From Prosthecobacter debontii (lineage in GTDB: Bacteria > Verrucomicrobiota > Verrucomicrobiia > Verrucomicrobiales > Verrucomicrobiaceae): a stretch of DNA of 64,000 nucleotides. The notes beneath the pieces are model-generated. The model did not search any database. It was not told where the DNA came from and worked only from the letters and a program-made list of their open reading frames with translations. The stretch spans positions 1 to 64,000 of the forward strand of contig CAMAQH010000022.1 of the NCBI GenBank assembly GCA_945860295.1, given 5' to 3'. Shown here piece by piece: positions 1 through 11,908 of this stretch (position 1 is the stretch's first letter; every line of letters begins with the position of its first letter). Made by a program: the position numbers and the translations under genes.

Positions 1-486
1 AACCGATCCACGGTGTATCTCTCCGGCCTGCAATCGCGCTTTGAGCTACCTACCTTCGATGGGGCGGGTTACTCGGAGGCCTATCTCGCCTTTCTCCAGA
101 CCGTGGTGCATCTGCGCACGCTCTCGATCACCGAAGAAACGCTGCGGGATCTCTGGCACATCGAGAAGAAGCTCTTGGTGCTGCTCCATGCCGACTCCAC
201 CGGATCACCCACCTGGTTTCTCGATTCCTGCGGTGCCACCACCCGTCCGAAGCGCCGCCTGCTGCTGACCAACTACGAACTCGGTGCCGAGGTGCATGGC
301 AAAGGCGTGCAGTTGGGCCTCAACTTTGCCGACACCGCCCCGGAACTCTTTGCCGGACAAGAGATGGGCGAAGACGCCCTGCGTGTCCTCAACGACTACC
401 GCAAACTCCACACACGCATCAGCACCGACGTGAAAGCCGAACTGCCGCATGTGCGTGCCGCCGTGGCTTGGGCAAAGCGAGTGTGA
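1..486 (+). CDS. C-terminal fragment of an unrecognised protein, cut by the window start
   Basis: The reading frame is open from base 1 to the TGA at 484-486, so the gene begins upstream of the window. A GTG at 13 is the first possible start inside the window, but nothing suggests it is the real one. The visible 161 residues are mixed alpha/beta in composition, without a signal peptide, obvious membrane segment or cysteine cluster. I recognise no family. The next gene runs towards it on the other strand, so this is the 3' end of its transcription unit. The frame is probably real because its codon use is regular; the function is unknown. Confidence 0.6.
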   Translation, partial: NRSTVYLSGLQSRFELPTFDGAGYSEAYLAFLQTVVHLRTLSITEETLRDLWHIEKKLLVLLHADSTGSPTWFLDSCGATTRPKRRLLLTNYELGAEVHGKGVQLGLNFADTAPELFAGQEMGEDALRVLNDYRKLHTRISTDVKAELPHVRAAVAWAKRV

Positions 487-606
487 GTTGAGGACAAACC
501 GAAGCAATTACATCTTCGATCATGTCCGACCTCATCCTCTATCAGTTCAGCCAGGAACGTCTGGAAGCTGGTGATGCCAAAGATTTCATGTCTTCGACCG
601 TAAAAT

Positions 607-2394
607 CTACGTGAGCTGCTCGTAGGCTAGCAAGGTCGGCTTCATCGCTTTCAGGGCGGTGGCCCAGAATTCGGGATGGGTGAGATCTTCGCCAAGGGTT
701 TGCTTCACGACTTCTTCACACGTCGCGCTGCCGGTCATGGAGAGGAAGGCTTCATAGCGCGGCAGGAAGGCTGCGCCTTCAGCTTTGAAGCGCGCAAACA
801 GCGCCTGACTGAGCAGGTAGCCGAAGACATACGGGAAGTTGTAAAAGGAGACGCCAGTGATGAAAAAATGCATCTTGTAGGCCCAGAACATCGGGTCAGT
901 GCCGTCGTCGAGCAGTGTGTCGCCGTAGAGCTTACGCTGCGCGTCTGTCATGAGTTCGCGAAGACGTGAAACGGAGACTTCACCGCTGGCACGCTCGCTG
1001 TAGAAGGACTTCTCGAACTCATAGCGCATGGGGATGTTGATGAGGTAGGCGTGCGCACGAAGCATTTCTTGATCGAGCAGATAAGCCTTGGTTTCAGGCG
1101 TCATGCCGGGATCACTCATGAGGCCATCGAGCAGGATCATCTCGCCGAAATTGGAGGCTGTCTCGGCGAGCGTCATGGGATAGTTCGCGGCAAAAGATCT
1201 GGCTGGCCGCAGGACACATGAGTGCCAGGCGTGACCGACCTCATGGGCGAGAGTTACCATGTCATGCACGGTGCGGTGAAAGGTCATGTACACGCGCTCC
1301 TCGTGCTTGAGCTGTGAGCCGGTGCAAAACGCACCAGGGCGCTTGCCTGCGCGAGGTTGGGCCTCGATCCAGCGCTGTGCGAGCATCTCGCGGAAGTAGG
1401 AGCCGAGCTTCGGATAAGCAGCGCTGAAGGCTGTATCAACCATGCCGCAGGCGGCTTCCCAGGTGAGTTCTTTTTCGTCTGGCGGTGCAATCTGCGGCGC
1501 TTCCAGGTCGAAGTAATGCAGCGCGGACGTGCCCTGCAATTTCGCCGCTTTTCTCAGAGCACGACGCGGCAGCTCAATGTGCGCGTGAATGGCCTCCATC
1601 ATTGCATCGAGCGACTTCCGGCTCATCGCGCCATCAAACAGAGGCGTGTCGAGAAAGTGCGGAATGCCGCGACTGCCATACAAGCTCAGTCGTGTGCCAG
1701 CGATGCCATTCAAACCAGCCGCGAGAGTGACGGCGTGATCATTCCACGGCTTTTGCCCCGCATGAAAAGCCGCCTCTCGCAGTTTGCGATCTGGCTCGGA
1801 CATCAGGGCGCGGCGGCGTGACATGGGCACGGTTTCGGCGTGTCCATCAGGGAAGGTCATTTCGAACTCCATCTTACCCGTGAGCGTGTCGTAAAGACGG
1901 CCCCAGGCATGGAGGCCGTTCACGTTGAGATCCGCAGCCAGAGCTTCCATTTCCGACTTCATCTGGTGCTGGCCTTCATAGCGCATCCGCTTCACGGCAT
2001 GCTCGGCACTCTTTAAAGAAGCATCGCCAAGCAATGTCGCGAACGCGGCATCAGTCAAAGCGGCGAGCGCCGAGCGCAAGGATGCCTGGAGCTTCGTGCT
2101 TTCAGCCTCCAGCGTGGAGATCCACGCCTCATCAGCTTTCACCGCCTCGTCATTCGCGTCATCCGCAGAAAGGCAACCGAGGTAGGCAGACAGGTGGCCG
2201 AGTCGATCACTCAGCGACTCGAAGGCATTGATCACGCGGACGATTTCTGTCGTCTCGCCACCAAGCGCGGCAGCATGTGCCTTCAATGCTTCGACATCAC
2301 ACACGAGCGCGGCTTTGAAGTCGATGTAGTCAGGCTCGCCAAACTTGGAGAACCAGGATTCGAGGGACCAGCGGTCAGGAGTGGAATTGGACAT
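607..2394 (-). CDS. M3 family oligoendopeptidase (PepF-like)
   Basis: A 595-residue cytoplasmic zinc metallopeptidase that cuts short peptides. The zinc-binding motif HEVGH lies near residue 380 in the context TLAHEVGHAWHS. It is followed about 25 residues later by an ETASNFGE segment that supplies the third ligand, as in oligoendopeptidase F. The length matches that family (about 560-620). There is no signal peptide, so it probably acts on intracellular peptides. The gene is transcribed alone and diverges from the sugar-binding lipoprotein at 2510. The ATG at 2394 is the natural start. Known: M3 enzymes are helical clamshells that exclude folded proteins. Inferred: a role in peptide recycling. 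Confidence 0.93.
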   Translation of the reverse strand: MSNSTPDRWSLESWFSKFGEPDYIDFKAALVCDVEALKAHAAALGGETTEIVRVINAFESLSDRLGHLSAYLGCLSADDANDEAVKADEAWISTLEAESTKLQASLRSALAALTDAAFATLLGDASLKSAEHAVKRMRYEGQHQMKSEMEALAADLNVNGLHAWGRLYDTLTGKMEFEMTFPDGHAETVPMSRRRALMSEPDRKLREAAFHAGQKPWNDHAVTLAAGLNGIAGTRLSLYGSRGIPHFLDTPLFDGAMSRKSLDAMMEAIHAHIELPRRALRKAAKLQGTSALHYFDLEAPQIAPPDEKELTWEAACGMVDTAFSAAYPKLGSYFREMLAQRWIEAQPRAGKRPGAFCTGSQLKHEERVYMTFHRTVHDMVTLAHEVGHAWHSCVLRPARSFAANYPMTLAETASNFGEMILLDGLMSDPGMTPETKAYLLDQEMLRAHAYLINIPMRYEFEKSFYSERASGEVSVSRLRELMTDAQRKLYGDTLLDDGTDPMFWAYKMHFFITGVSFYNFPYVFGYLLSQALFARFKAEGAAFLPRYEAFLSMTGSATCEEVVKQTLGEDLTHPEFWATALKAMKPTLLAYEQLT

Positions 2395-2509
2395 GCTCCT
2401 TTGTTACGAGGAAGCTAGCGAGGCGCAAGCAAAGTAGCCAACTTGATGACGGAACTGAAACGCAAGCTTGTCAGTGGAGCGGGTTAAGGTGCATCATCGG
2501 TGACTCACG

Positions 2510-3460
2510 ATGAAACTGATCCATTTCCTTTCCCTTAGCTCTCTGCTGCTCGCCGCTTGCGGTAAACCTGCGCCGGAGGCGAAGCCGACTCGTGGCACGA
2601 TCGCGGCGTCGCTACTGACGTTGCAGAATCCTTTCTTTAAAGTGATCGGGGATAACATCACGGAGGAGGCGGCAAAGCATGGCTACGACGCGCTCATTGT
2701 TAGCGCGGATAGTGATGTGGCTCGGCAGAGCAATCAGGTGAAGGATTTTATCGTGAAAAAAGTGTCGGCGATCATCCTGAGTCCGGCGGATTCGAAAGGC
2801 ATCGTGCCGGTCATTCAAGAGGCGAACGCAGCGGGTATCCCGGTTTTCACGGTCGATGTGCCGTGCCAGGAGGCAGGGGTGAAAATCGTGACTCAGGTGG
2901 CCACGGATAATCTGGGTGGCGGGCGTGAGGCGGCGAAGGCGATGATTGAAGCACTGAAAGGTCAGGGAGGGAAGATTGGCGTGTTGGATTTGAAACAAGT
3001 GGAGTCCTGCATCCTGCGAGTGAAAGGGTTTAAGGAAGTTCTGGCGGAGCACAATGCCACCGCTGCTGCGAAGATCGAGATCGTCAGCGAGCTCGATGGC
3101 GGCGGAGCCAAGGACAAAGGCTACAAGGCGGCGGAAGACATGCTGCAAGCCAACCCGGATCTGATCGGCATCTTTGCGATCAATGACCCGTCGGCACTCG
3201 GGGCGCGTGGAGCACTGGAGAAAGCGGGGCGCGCGGAGAAGGTGGTCATCATCGGTTTCGACGGCCAACCCGAAGGCAAGCAGGCGATCCGCGACGGCAA
3301 GATCTACGCGGACCCGATTCAGTTCCCAGAGAAGATGGGGATCGAGGTGGTGAAGGCGTTTCTAAAACACTCGAAGGGCGAGGACGTGCCACCTCAGATG
3401 CTCATCCCCACCCAGCTTTATCGTCAGGCAGATGGGAAGAGCGATGCCACTTTGAAATAG
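2510..3460 (+). CDS. Sugar ABC transporter substrate-binding lipoprotein (RbsB-like)
   Basis: A 316-residue type-I periplasmic binding protein of the ribose/galactose/fructose class. It starts with a lipoprotein signal peptide ending in the lipobox LAAC, with the acylated Cys at about residue 17. Typical fold markers follow: [11 protein letters not shown] near the start of lobe 1, the SPADSKG segment in the middle, and the lobe-2 signature [16 protein letters not shown], then [12 protein letters not shown]. The protein would bind a monosaccharide outside the inner membrane and pass it to an ABC permease. No ATPase or permease gene is adjacent, which is unusual because such genes normally sit in one operon. 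The ligand cannot be assigned from sequence. Confidence 0.9.
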   Translation: MKLIHFLSLSSLLLAACGKPAPEAKPTRGTIAASLLTLQNPFFKVIGDNITEEAAKHGYDALIVSADSDVARQSNQVKDFIVKKVSAIILSPADSKGIVPVIQEANAAGIPVFTVDVPCQEAGVKIVTQVATDNLGGGREAAKAMIEALKGQGGKIGVLDLKQVESCILRVKGFKEVLAEHNATAAAKIEIVSELDGGGAKDKGYKAAEDMLQANPDLIGIFAINDPSALGARGALEKAGRAEKVVIIGFDGQPEGKQAIRDGKIYADPIQFPEKMGIEVVKAFLKHSKGEDVPPQMLIPTQLYRQADGKSDATLK

Positions 3461-3564
3461 TCGTCAATGAACTGACAAGGGATGAGACTGGGCCGCATAA
3501 GTCCGCCTCACCCATGCGCTCCGTAGTTGCGCTTGGGCCTCATCTGGGCTTGTTCGCGCCCCCT

Positions 3565-6132
<2,568 letters not shown>

Positions 6133-6138
6133 CCGAGC

Positions 6139-7218
6139 CTACTTCTTGCGAAACCAATTGAAGAGTCCGCGCTTGGTTTCTTCAAAGGGGATCGCGACTG
6201 GTATTGGATCTTCCACCTCGACTGCCTTGGCAATGACGGGCCTTGGATCAGGAGCTGGGCCTTCGATGATCACGGTCATGCCCTGAGTGATCATCTTTAC
6301 GAGTCGCACGACATCCCAGTTCGCGGTGCGCATGCAGCCGTGGCTGGAGGTGCGACCGATGCTCTGTGGGGAGTTCGTGCCGTGGATGCCGATGCCTGGG
6401 CGATTCAGCCCGATCCACATGACTCCGACGGGGTTATTCGGGCCGACGGGTAGCTCGTAGAATTCACTGCTGCGCACGCCGTATTCGAGCACGCTTTTAT
6501 CCCAGCGAAAGGTGGGCATCTGGGCGATGCCGAGGATGCGCCAAGTGCCGGGCGGTGTGGCGAGGTGGCCGCTGCCGGGCGTGATCGGGAGACTGGCGAG
6601 TAGCTCTTCTCCATCCCACAGTGCGAGCAGTTTTTCCCGTGTGTCGATCTTGATGACGCGGGTCTTGAATTCAGGAATCTCTGGCAGCTTAGCGATCTGA
6701 GTCAGCTCCTCGATTAGGAAGGGCCGAACGCTGGGAACCTTGATGACATCACCCGGCTTGAGGGCGTTTATCTTCAGAGGCGTGTTGATAAACTCAATGA
6801 AATCAGGTGCGCTATGAAAGCGCTCGGTCAAAAATTCCATCAGGCAGTCGTAGGGCATGTACTTCTTTTTGCTCTGCTCGGCGGGCTTACTCGGCAGCTC
6901 TCCGATGAAGGTGAAATCTTCAGGTCGTATGGTGTAGCTGACATAATTTTGCGGGATGCTGCTGAGGTCTAAATTGTGAACGCCGATCTCAGTTTCAGGC
7001 AGTCCTTGCGCGCGCTGGTAATGCTTCAGCGCTTTCGTCGTGAACTCGCCGGGGCGGCCATCCACTTTCCCAGGTCCGAAGAGATGCGTGTCGAGGAAGA
7101 TCTGAAGCTGCAAAATGTCCTCTATTGGCTCAGGTGCTTTTGGCAGGGGATCAGGGAGAACGGCAGACGCGGAGAAAACCGCGAGCGCGAAAAGAAAAGT
7201 GGCGAGCAAAGGTTTCAT
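6139..7218 (-). CDS. Secreted L,D-transpeptidase with peptidoglycan-binding region
   Basis: A 359-residue enzyme expected to make 3-3 crosslinks in peptidoglycan or attach proteins to it. The start at 7218 gives a clean signal peptide (MKPLLATFLFALAVFSASA); the frame extends to 7269 but that adds a non-signal leader. Residues about 35-75 resemble a peptidoglycan_binding_1 helix bundle (VDGRPGEFTTKALKHYQ). A short PGDVIKVPSV segment recalls a LysM-type spacer. The YkuD catalytic motif is clear: IHGTNSP, then SHGCMRTANWDV at about residues 293-304, with Cys as nucleophile. It ends 7 bases from the leuS stop on the opposite strand. A second, different L,D-transpeptidase lies at 50800. Confidence 0.9.
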   Translation of the reverse strand: MKPLLATFLFALAVFSASAVLPDPLPKAPEPIEDILQLQIFLDTHLFGPGKVDGRPGEFTTKALKHYQRAQGLPETEIGVHNLDLSSIPQNYVSYTIRPEDFTFIGELPSKPAEQSKKKYMPYDCLMEFLTERFHSAPDFIEFINTPLKINALKPGDVIKVPSVRPFLIEELTQIAKLPEIPEFKTRVIKIDTREKLLALWDGEELLASLPITPGSGHLATPPGTWRILGIAQMPTFRWDKSVLEYGVRSSEFYELPVGPNNPVGVMWIGLNRPGIGIHGTNSPQSIGRTSSHGCMRTANWDVVRLVKMITQGMTVIIEGPAPDPRPVIAKAVEVEDPIPVAIPFEETKRGLFNWFRKK

Positions 7219-7317
7219 CAAGACTTCAAAGAAAAGCGCGGAGTTAAAGCGGCCCTTCACCACTTTCAATGACGGAACCAGAAGGATAACGCCCCACTGA
7301 CCGATTGGGCAGCAGGA

Positions 7318-7854
7318 TCACTCACAGTGTAGTCGCCCAAATGATGCGGTAGAAGCGCCGCGGAGTGACGCCGAAGGGAGCAGGATCAGTGAAGCTGAGT
7401 GTGGTGTCGGTGGCGTGTCGAAATCAGCATCGCTTGAGACGATGACCGAGGTGGCTGGGAACCATGTTTTCAGATCAGGTGAACACTCAACACTGACTGT
7501 AACGTCAGGACTATTGCGGGGGCTTTTAAAGCTGAAGACGACCGCGCTGGCTCCTGCCAAAGGCTCAGCATGGTGCCGGGTGAACTCGCCACCGGCCCAG
7601 CCTGGAGATGAAAAACTCACCAGCGTTTTCCCGTCGACATCAGCGCTCACAGTGACAGATGCAGCCTTATAAAGGTCCGCGCACACCAACCCACAGGTCC
7701 AGCTTGAGTTCCCATGCAGAACAGTCACGGAATACCAACCCACGATGCTCGATGAACTGACCAAGAGTGCCCCGGCGGAACTTAAAATCATGAACAAACA
7801 AGCCGCTCGAATGGCTTGCTGTAACTGCGCCCATAAAGGGTCTGACAATTCCAT
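7318..7854 (-). pseudogene. Secreted protein with an apparent 1-base frameshift before its C-terminus
   Basis: The 178-codon frame encodes a hydrophobic segment near residues 15-40 and beta-rich sequence, including CSPDLKTWFPATSV, a pattern common in secreted Verrucomicrobia beta-sandwich proteins. After residue ~145 the frame becomes low-complexity and ends at 7318. In a neighbouring frame, from about 7414 to a TGA at 7322-7324, the DNA reads ATDTTLSFTDPAPFG and then VTPRRFYRIIWATTL. This is the FTDP...RRFYR tail expected of such proteins. Restoring one base near 7414-7416 joins the two. It is either a recent lesion or a sequencing error. The upstream start is also uncertain, as no good ribosome site is seen. 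Function unknown. Confidence 0.55.
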
Positions 7855-7870
7855 TTCATCACGACGGCAC

Positions 7871-7946
7871 GTTTCAATTAATTAACTTATTTTAATTATA
7901 AGCTATCAAATTTAAGTGTTTAACTATGAATAGAATAATTATAAAG
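7871..7946. promoter_or_regulatory. AT-rich intergenic segment between divergent genes
   Basis: About 75 bases made almost entirely of A and T, including AATTAATTAA and AATAATTATAAAG, inside an otherwise GC-rich sequence. It separates the frameshifted secreted-protein gene (minus) from the aminotransferase (plus). TATAAA at 7940-7945 could serve as a -10 element for the plus strand, but no good -35 lies at the right distance. It probably carries the promoters of one or both genes. Confidence 0.35.
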
Positions 7947-8133
7947 CCTCACTGTATGGCTTCACAGCGACCCAAGCCAAGTTCGACAGCCGACCAACGT
8001 GGCTTCTGATGATCAGGATTTTCGCCCATTGATCTCGGCCATCACAAAAATACCCACAGCCGCCAGTTTGCGCGTAGCGACGGCAGCGACCTCCAGCGAT
8101 GATCGGTCGCGTTCATCAGCGCACTCCAACCCC

Positions 8134-9510
8134 ATGGGCAAAGAATTCGACACCACTCCCCAGACTGTACCACACGTCTCCACTCTATATCGCACCATCT
8201 GCACTCAGGTTCCACACCCGGATTCCCTCCAGCACATCGAGCGCAGTTGCCAGTTTGAGCCACTCTCAATGCGCGGGATGCCGCCCATCGTTTGGGATCG
8301 GGCAGAGGACATCTCCGTCTTCGACAAATACGGCAATCGCTGGCTCGACTGGAGCAGCGGCGTGCTCGTCACAAACTGCGGTCACGGCGTGCCAGAAGTG
8401 CGGCAGGCCATCATCGATCAGGTGAATAGCGGCCTCATTCACAACTACGTCTTCCCCAGCGAAGAGCGGCCAGCACTGGCCGAACTGATCGCCAGCGTGT
8501 CGCCAGAACCTTTGAAGAAAGTCTTTCTCCTGAGCAGCGGCAGTGAGGCCACCGAGTGCGCCATTAAACTCTCCCGCGCGCACGGAATCCAGGTCGGCGG
8601 ACGCGAAAAAATCGGCATCGTCGGCTTCGAGCGCGGCTACCACGGGCGCACTCTGGCCAGCCAGCAAGCAGGCGGCATGGCCAACCAGAAAAGCTGGATC
8701 GTGAACCTCGATCAAGCCATCATCAACGTCCCCTTCCCCGACACTTATTGGGAGGCCGACAGTAGCTTTGAGGGCTTCCTCAAAGGCATCGAACAAAGTG
8801 GCATGAAGCCAGCCCAGATCGCTGGCGTCATCATGGAAAGTTATCAGGGAGTTGGACCCGACTTTGCGCCTGTGGAGTATGTTCAAAAACTACGCGCATG
8901 GTGTTCTGAGCATGATGTGATACTGACATTTGATGAAGTGCAGTCCGGGTTTGGCCGCACAGGCAAATTCTGGGCCTTCGAGTATTACGATGTAGTCCCG
9001 GACCTCATCTGTTGTGGGAAAGGCATCTCGTCCTCCCTCCCCCTGAGCGCCGTGATTGGCCGTGCCGACATCATGGATCAATTTCCGCCCGGCTCCATGA
9101 CCAGCACGCACTCGGGAAATCCCGTCTGCTGCGCCGCCGCTCTCGCCAATATCAGTAAACTACTGCGTGAAGATCTCACCGGTAATGCCGCCCGCCTCGG
9201 CCCCGTGTTATTAGCCGCCTGCAAAGCCATCCAGGCCAAACATCCCGAGCACATCGGCAACGTCACCGGAGTTGGACTCGTCGCAGGTCTGCAAACCGTA
9301 AAACGTGGCACCAAACAGCCCAATCATGATCTGGCTCATCGCGTCATCGAACTCTGCTATCAGAAGGGCCTGCTGTTCTTCGCGCCCGTTGGTGCCTGGG
9401 GCCAGACGGTGAAGATTTGCCCCCCGCTCACCATCCCTCTCGATGCTCTCGAAGAAGGTATTGCCGTGATGGCAGAGGCCTTTGATGAAGCCATCGCCGA
9501 GCTTGGTTAA
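8134..9510 (+). CDS. Class-III PLP-dependent aminotransferase (GabT/4-aminobutyrate-like)
   Basis: A 458-residue fold-type I aminotransferase that moves an amino group from an omega- or alpha-amino donor to a keto acid. Family markers in order: WLDWSSGVLVTNCGHG near the N-terminus, SSGSEATECAIKLSRAHG for phosphate binding, FERGYHGRT, the conserved FDEVQSGFGRTGKFWAFE, and the PLP lysine in CCGKGISSSLPLSAV at about residue 295. The frame opens at a GTG at 7999, but the extra 45 residues are low-complexity. The ATG at 8134 gives a usual length, though the N-terminus is still longer than in many GabT proteins. It is a single gene followed by a terminator. The substrate cannot be assigned; 4-aminobutyrate, diaminobutyrate or beta-alanine are possible. 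Confidence 0.88.
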   Translation: MGKEFDTTPQTVPHVSTLYRTICTQVPHPDSLQHIERSCQFEPLSMRGMPPIVWDRAEDISVFDKYGNRWLDWSSGVLVTNCGHGVPEVRQAIIDQVNSGLIHNYVFPSEERPALAELIASVSPEPLKKVFLLSSGSEATECAIKLSRAHGIQVGGREKIGIVGFERGYHGRTLASQQAGGMANQKSWIVNLDQAIINVPFPDTYWEADSSFEGFLKGIEQSGMKPAQIAGVIMESYQGVGPDFAPVEYVQKLRAWCSEHDVILTFDEVQSGFGRTGKFWAFEYYDVVPDLICCGKGISSSLPLSAVIGRADIMDQFPPGSMTSTHSGNPVCCAAALANISKLLREDLTGNAARLGPVLLAACKAIQAKHPEHIGNVTGVGLVAGLQTVKRGTKQPNHDLAHRVIELCYQKGLLFFAPVGAWGQTVKICPPLTIPLDALEEGIAVMAEAFDEAIAELG

Positions 9511-9522
9511 AGACATGAATGT

Positions 9523-9558
9523 GGGTTGTTCGGTCGAGCAATCGAACAACCCCGTTTT
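9523..9558 (+). terminator. Rho-independent terminator after the aminotransferase gene
   Basis: A perfect 10-base-pair stem (GGGTTGTTCG at 9523-9532 pairing with CGAACAACCC at 9543-9552) with a 10-base loop, followed by CGTTTTCATTT. It lies 12 bases after the aminotransferase stop and touches the stop codon of the convergent exosortase gene. The T-run is on the plus-strand side, so it mainly serves the aminotransferase. Confidence 0.75.
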
Positions 9559-11246
9559 CATTTCACCAGCATCGGTGGAATGAGACTTTTGATGAAATCC
9601 TTGGCCTCCTCCAAGGCACTAATTTCAGCGAATGGGTCATCAAAGCCACCTGGAGAGTTTTTGATCGGCACAAAGAACGTTAGTAGCGCCCAGCGGTGAT
9701 TGATATTCTTGAAGAAGGCATCTGAGTAAGTCCTCACCAAGTGCTCTTGGTAGCCTGCGCAAGTTGCGCCGTCTGAACCAAGATACCAAAAGATGTTAAA
9801 GGCACGAATGCGTGACCGCTGACCATTTTCAGCCTCTACATCACGGTACATATTCATCAGCGTCGCCGTCACCAGCCGACCACCCCCAAGATCGACCTCG
9901 ATAGGTGTTGCTCTGGCAATGAGCCAACCCTGAGCAGGCAGGCAAACGTCTGGGGGGTGCAGCGACCGCTTCTCCGCACCACTCAGCACAACCGTGGCTA
10001 AAACCACACGATCAGGCTTCGTGTATAGGCGGCGCTCGATACGTACATCTTCGTTGAGCATCGACTGCTCACGAGCCGTCATTGGTTGCTCGTTGCTGAC
10101 ATAGCCGCCCAGCACATTAGGCATGTCTGGTTTGATCCCCGCAGGATCTACCTGATAGCTCGCATCCGTGAAGGCGCAGAAGGCTAATCCTCCACCGAGA
10201 ATGCCGATGACGGCGGCCAAGAAAAACCACGAATTCGTCTGACGCGCCAACGCAGGCTCCGCATCATCAGGCTTCGCCACAGGCCTTTTGTCCAGGCGCC
10301 GTTCCAACTGCGTGCATATCGCAAACATCCCAGCCATCGCCACGCCAAAGACAGCAAATCCCGCCATGCTGTGATAGAAACTCATCTCCTGATTACCATC
10401 AATATTCCGCCCGATGGCAAACTCTGAACCAAACCACAAACTGCCCAGAGCCAGCAGCACCATGCGCACGATATTGCCCAAAATCGCTAGTGGGATAGCC
10501 GTAGCAAACAGCAAGCCGCGCGGCAGCCAACTCTTGAGTGAGAGCCAGCCATAGAGCGCGCTGATCATCATCAGCGAAAAAAGCGAGCGTATCCCGCTGC
10601 AGGGTTCCTCCACATCGAGCTGAAAGAGCTGTCCCTTGATCAGTCCTCGTGCCTCATTCGCTGCCGAATGCAGCCCCGTGCCCTCACGCACAACATCGAC
10701 ACCTATGATGTTCAGAACGATCCCTGAAAACTGCGCCGCCATCATGCGCAGTGGCACCGCCAAAATATTTTCCAATGGCAACATCGGCCAAGTAAAAACC
10801 AGGAAAGCCCACGGAAAAAACAACTGCTTAAACCAGCCCACACCACCCAGAGTGAGTATCAAACCCAGCGTCAGTAGTTGTGCAGCCAGATAGCCAGGGT
10901 AGGCCGTGTCAGCCTTGTAGCCGAACCAATACAGCACCATACCGAATAGCAGGACGGGAACACCTAACCAGGAGCCAGTCATCGGCAGCCTACTCAAAGT
11001 CACCCGCATCCGCCAAACCAGCCAGCCAACAATAAAAGGCGTGACCAAACAGAACCACCACTCCGAATCCTGCTGCGCCTTCCGAACGATCCCACCGATC
11101 ACACTGCTGCGCTCTGAGAAATCCCAATGCTGGTAGGGCCAAACGCTGAGTAGCAGCACCAAAAAAACGGCTCCGACACCCAATGCCGTGCGGCGAAAAG
11201 TTAGATCAGAAGATGAAATGGGTAAACGCACGGCGGAATTGTTCAT
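9558..11246 (-). CDS. Exosortase family transpeptidase fused to an EpsI-like domain
   Basis: A 562-residue inner-membrane protein. The first ~320 residues hold about eight or more hydrophobic segments and the exosortase catalytic set: Cys in [11 protein letters not shown] (near residue 216), Arg in [10 protein letters not shown] (near 258) and His in SFYHSMAGF (near 292). After a hydrophilic linker and one more membrane segment (about 335-355), residues ~370-540 match the EpsI/exosortase-associated domain, with [14 protein letters not shown]. Known: exosortases recognise short C-terminal sorting tags (PEP-CTERM type) and act on secreted proteins, often with exopolysaccharide. Here both parts sit in one chain, as in some XrtD-like proteins, but I cannot assign the subtype. 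No tagged substrate or polysaccharide gene is nearby. Confidence 0.9.
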   Translation of the reverse strand: MNNSAVRLPISSSDLTFRRTALGVGAVFLVLLLSVWPYQHWDFSERSSVIGGIVRKAQQDSEWWFCLVTPFIVGWLVWRMRVTLSRLPMTGSWLGVPVLLFGMVLYWFGYKADTAYPGYLAAQLLTLGLILTLGGVGWFKQLFFPWAFLVFTWPMLPLENILAVPLRMMAAQFSGIVLNIIGVDVVREGTGLHSAANEARGLIKGQLFQLDVEEPCSGIRSLFSLMMISALYGWLSLKSWLPRGLLFATAIPLAILGNIVRMVLLALGSLWFGSEFAIGRNIDGNQEMSFYHSMAGFAVFGVAMAGMFAICTQLERRLDKRPVAKPDDAEPALARQTNSWFFLAAVIGILGGGLAFCAFTDASYQVDPAGIKPDMPNVLGGYVSNEQPMTAREQSMLNEDVRIERRLYTKPDRVVLATVVLSGAEKRSLHPPDVCLPAQGWLIARATPIEVDLGGGRLVTATLMNMYRDVEAENGQRSRIRAFNIFWYLGSDGATCAGYQEHLVRTYSDAFFKNINHRWALLTFFVPIKNSPGGFDDPFAEISALEEAKDFIKSLIPPMLVK

Positions 11247-11908
11247 GGCTGAGGGAACAGCATCTTAACGATGCCGAGATGAAACGACAAGACATCCTCC
11301 CCTAGATTTTTCATTCAACATGGCGTTACATGACCGACACCCAACTGCATGAGCGATTCCAAAGACTTTAAGGACACGCACGAAAGCACTTTTAATGCGA
11401 CCGGACTTTCGTAGGCGAAAATCATTTTGAAGTGACTGCGTTTTTTCATCTTTGCGGGTCTGGTCTGGGCTTTGGCTGACGGCTGAGCGCACTCATGATG
11501 AGCGGATTGAAGCCCCCATTAAACGAGCTTGCCAACACGCATCAAAGGCGTCTCAAAGGCTCCTAAATCAAGGTTTTGAACGAACTCAACGTAGAGTCCG
11601 GGGTTACCAAAAGAAATGAAACTTACCACGTTTATCTTTGCCCAAACTCTTCGCGCTACGTCACTATTTGATCAAGTAGAGCAACCATTTTGAGTTTCCG
11701 GGTGTGCCCTTAAAACAACCCTGTCGGGACAACGCTTGGCTTCAGGTTTTGGGGGGTTCTTTCTGAGCGCCGATTTCCGACAGGGTTGTGTTGTTTTGCG
11801 GGGACTTCCCTCTTGCTTCGACATCGGCACACGCTATCCCAGCACGCCCGCGTGTCCCTCATCTTTCCATTCTCACAACTCTGGTCCCAAGTGCGCCGCA
11901 AATCGTGG
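11247..11908. other. Non-coding stretch between exosortase and SNF2 genes
   Basis: About 660 bases between two divergent genes. I see no convincing coding region: the frames present are short and lack family features. A 25-codon frame at 11616-11693 begins like a signal peptide (MKLTTFIFAQ) but is probably chance. The right half holds the inverted repeat at 11715-11789. Promoters for both flanking genes must lie here, but I could not pick them with confidence. Confidence 0.5.
11715..11789. repeat. Perfect 13-base inverted repeat (possible REP/MITE-like element)
   Basis: ACAACCCTGTCGG at 11715-11727 is exactly inverted as CCGACAGGGTTGT at 11777-11789, with 49 bases between. The inner bases give one G-T wobble and one further A-T pair. 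The spacer is rich in runs of T and G (GGTTTTGGGGGG). No open reading frame with transposase features is inside, so this could be a non-autonomous repeat, or a large hairpin in the leader of the downstream SNF2 gene. I did not see a second copy in this window. Confidence 0.45.

Noticed and set aside
522-614. Short frame MSDLILYQFSQERLEAGDAK... of 30 residues after the first gene
   Set aside because: Too short to assign, overlaps the 3' end of the M3 peptidase gene and has no supporting ribosome site; probably chance or a remnant.
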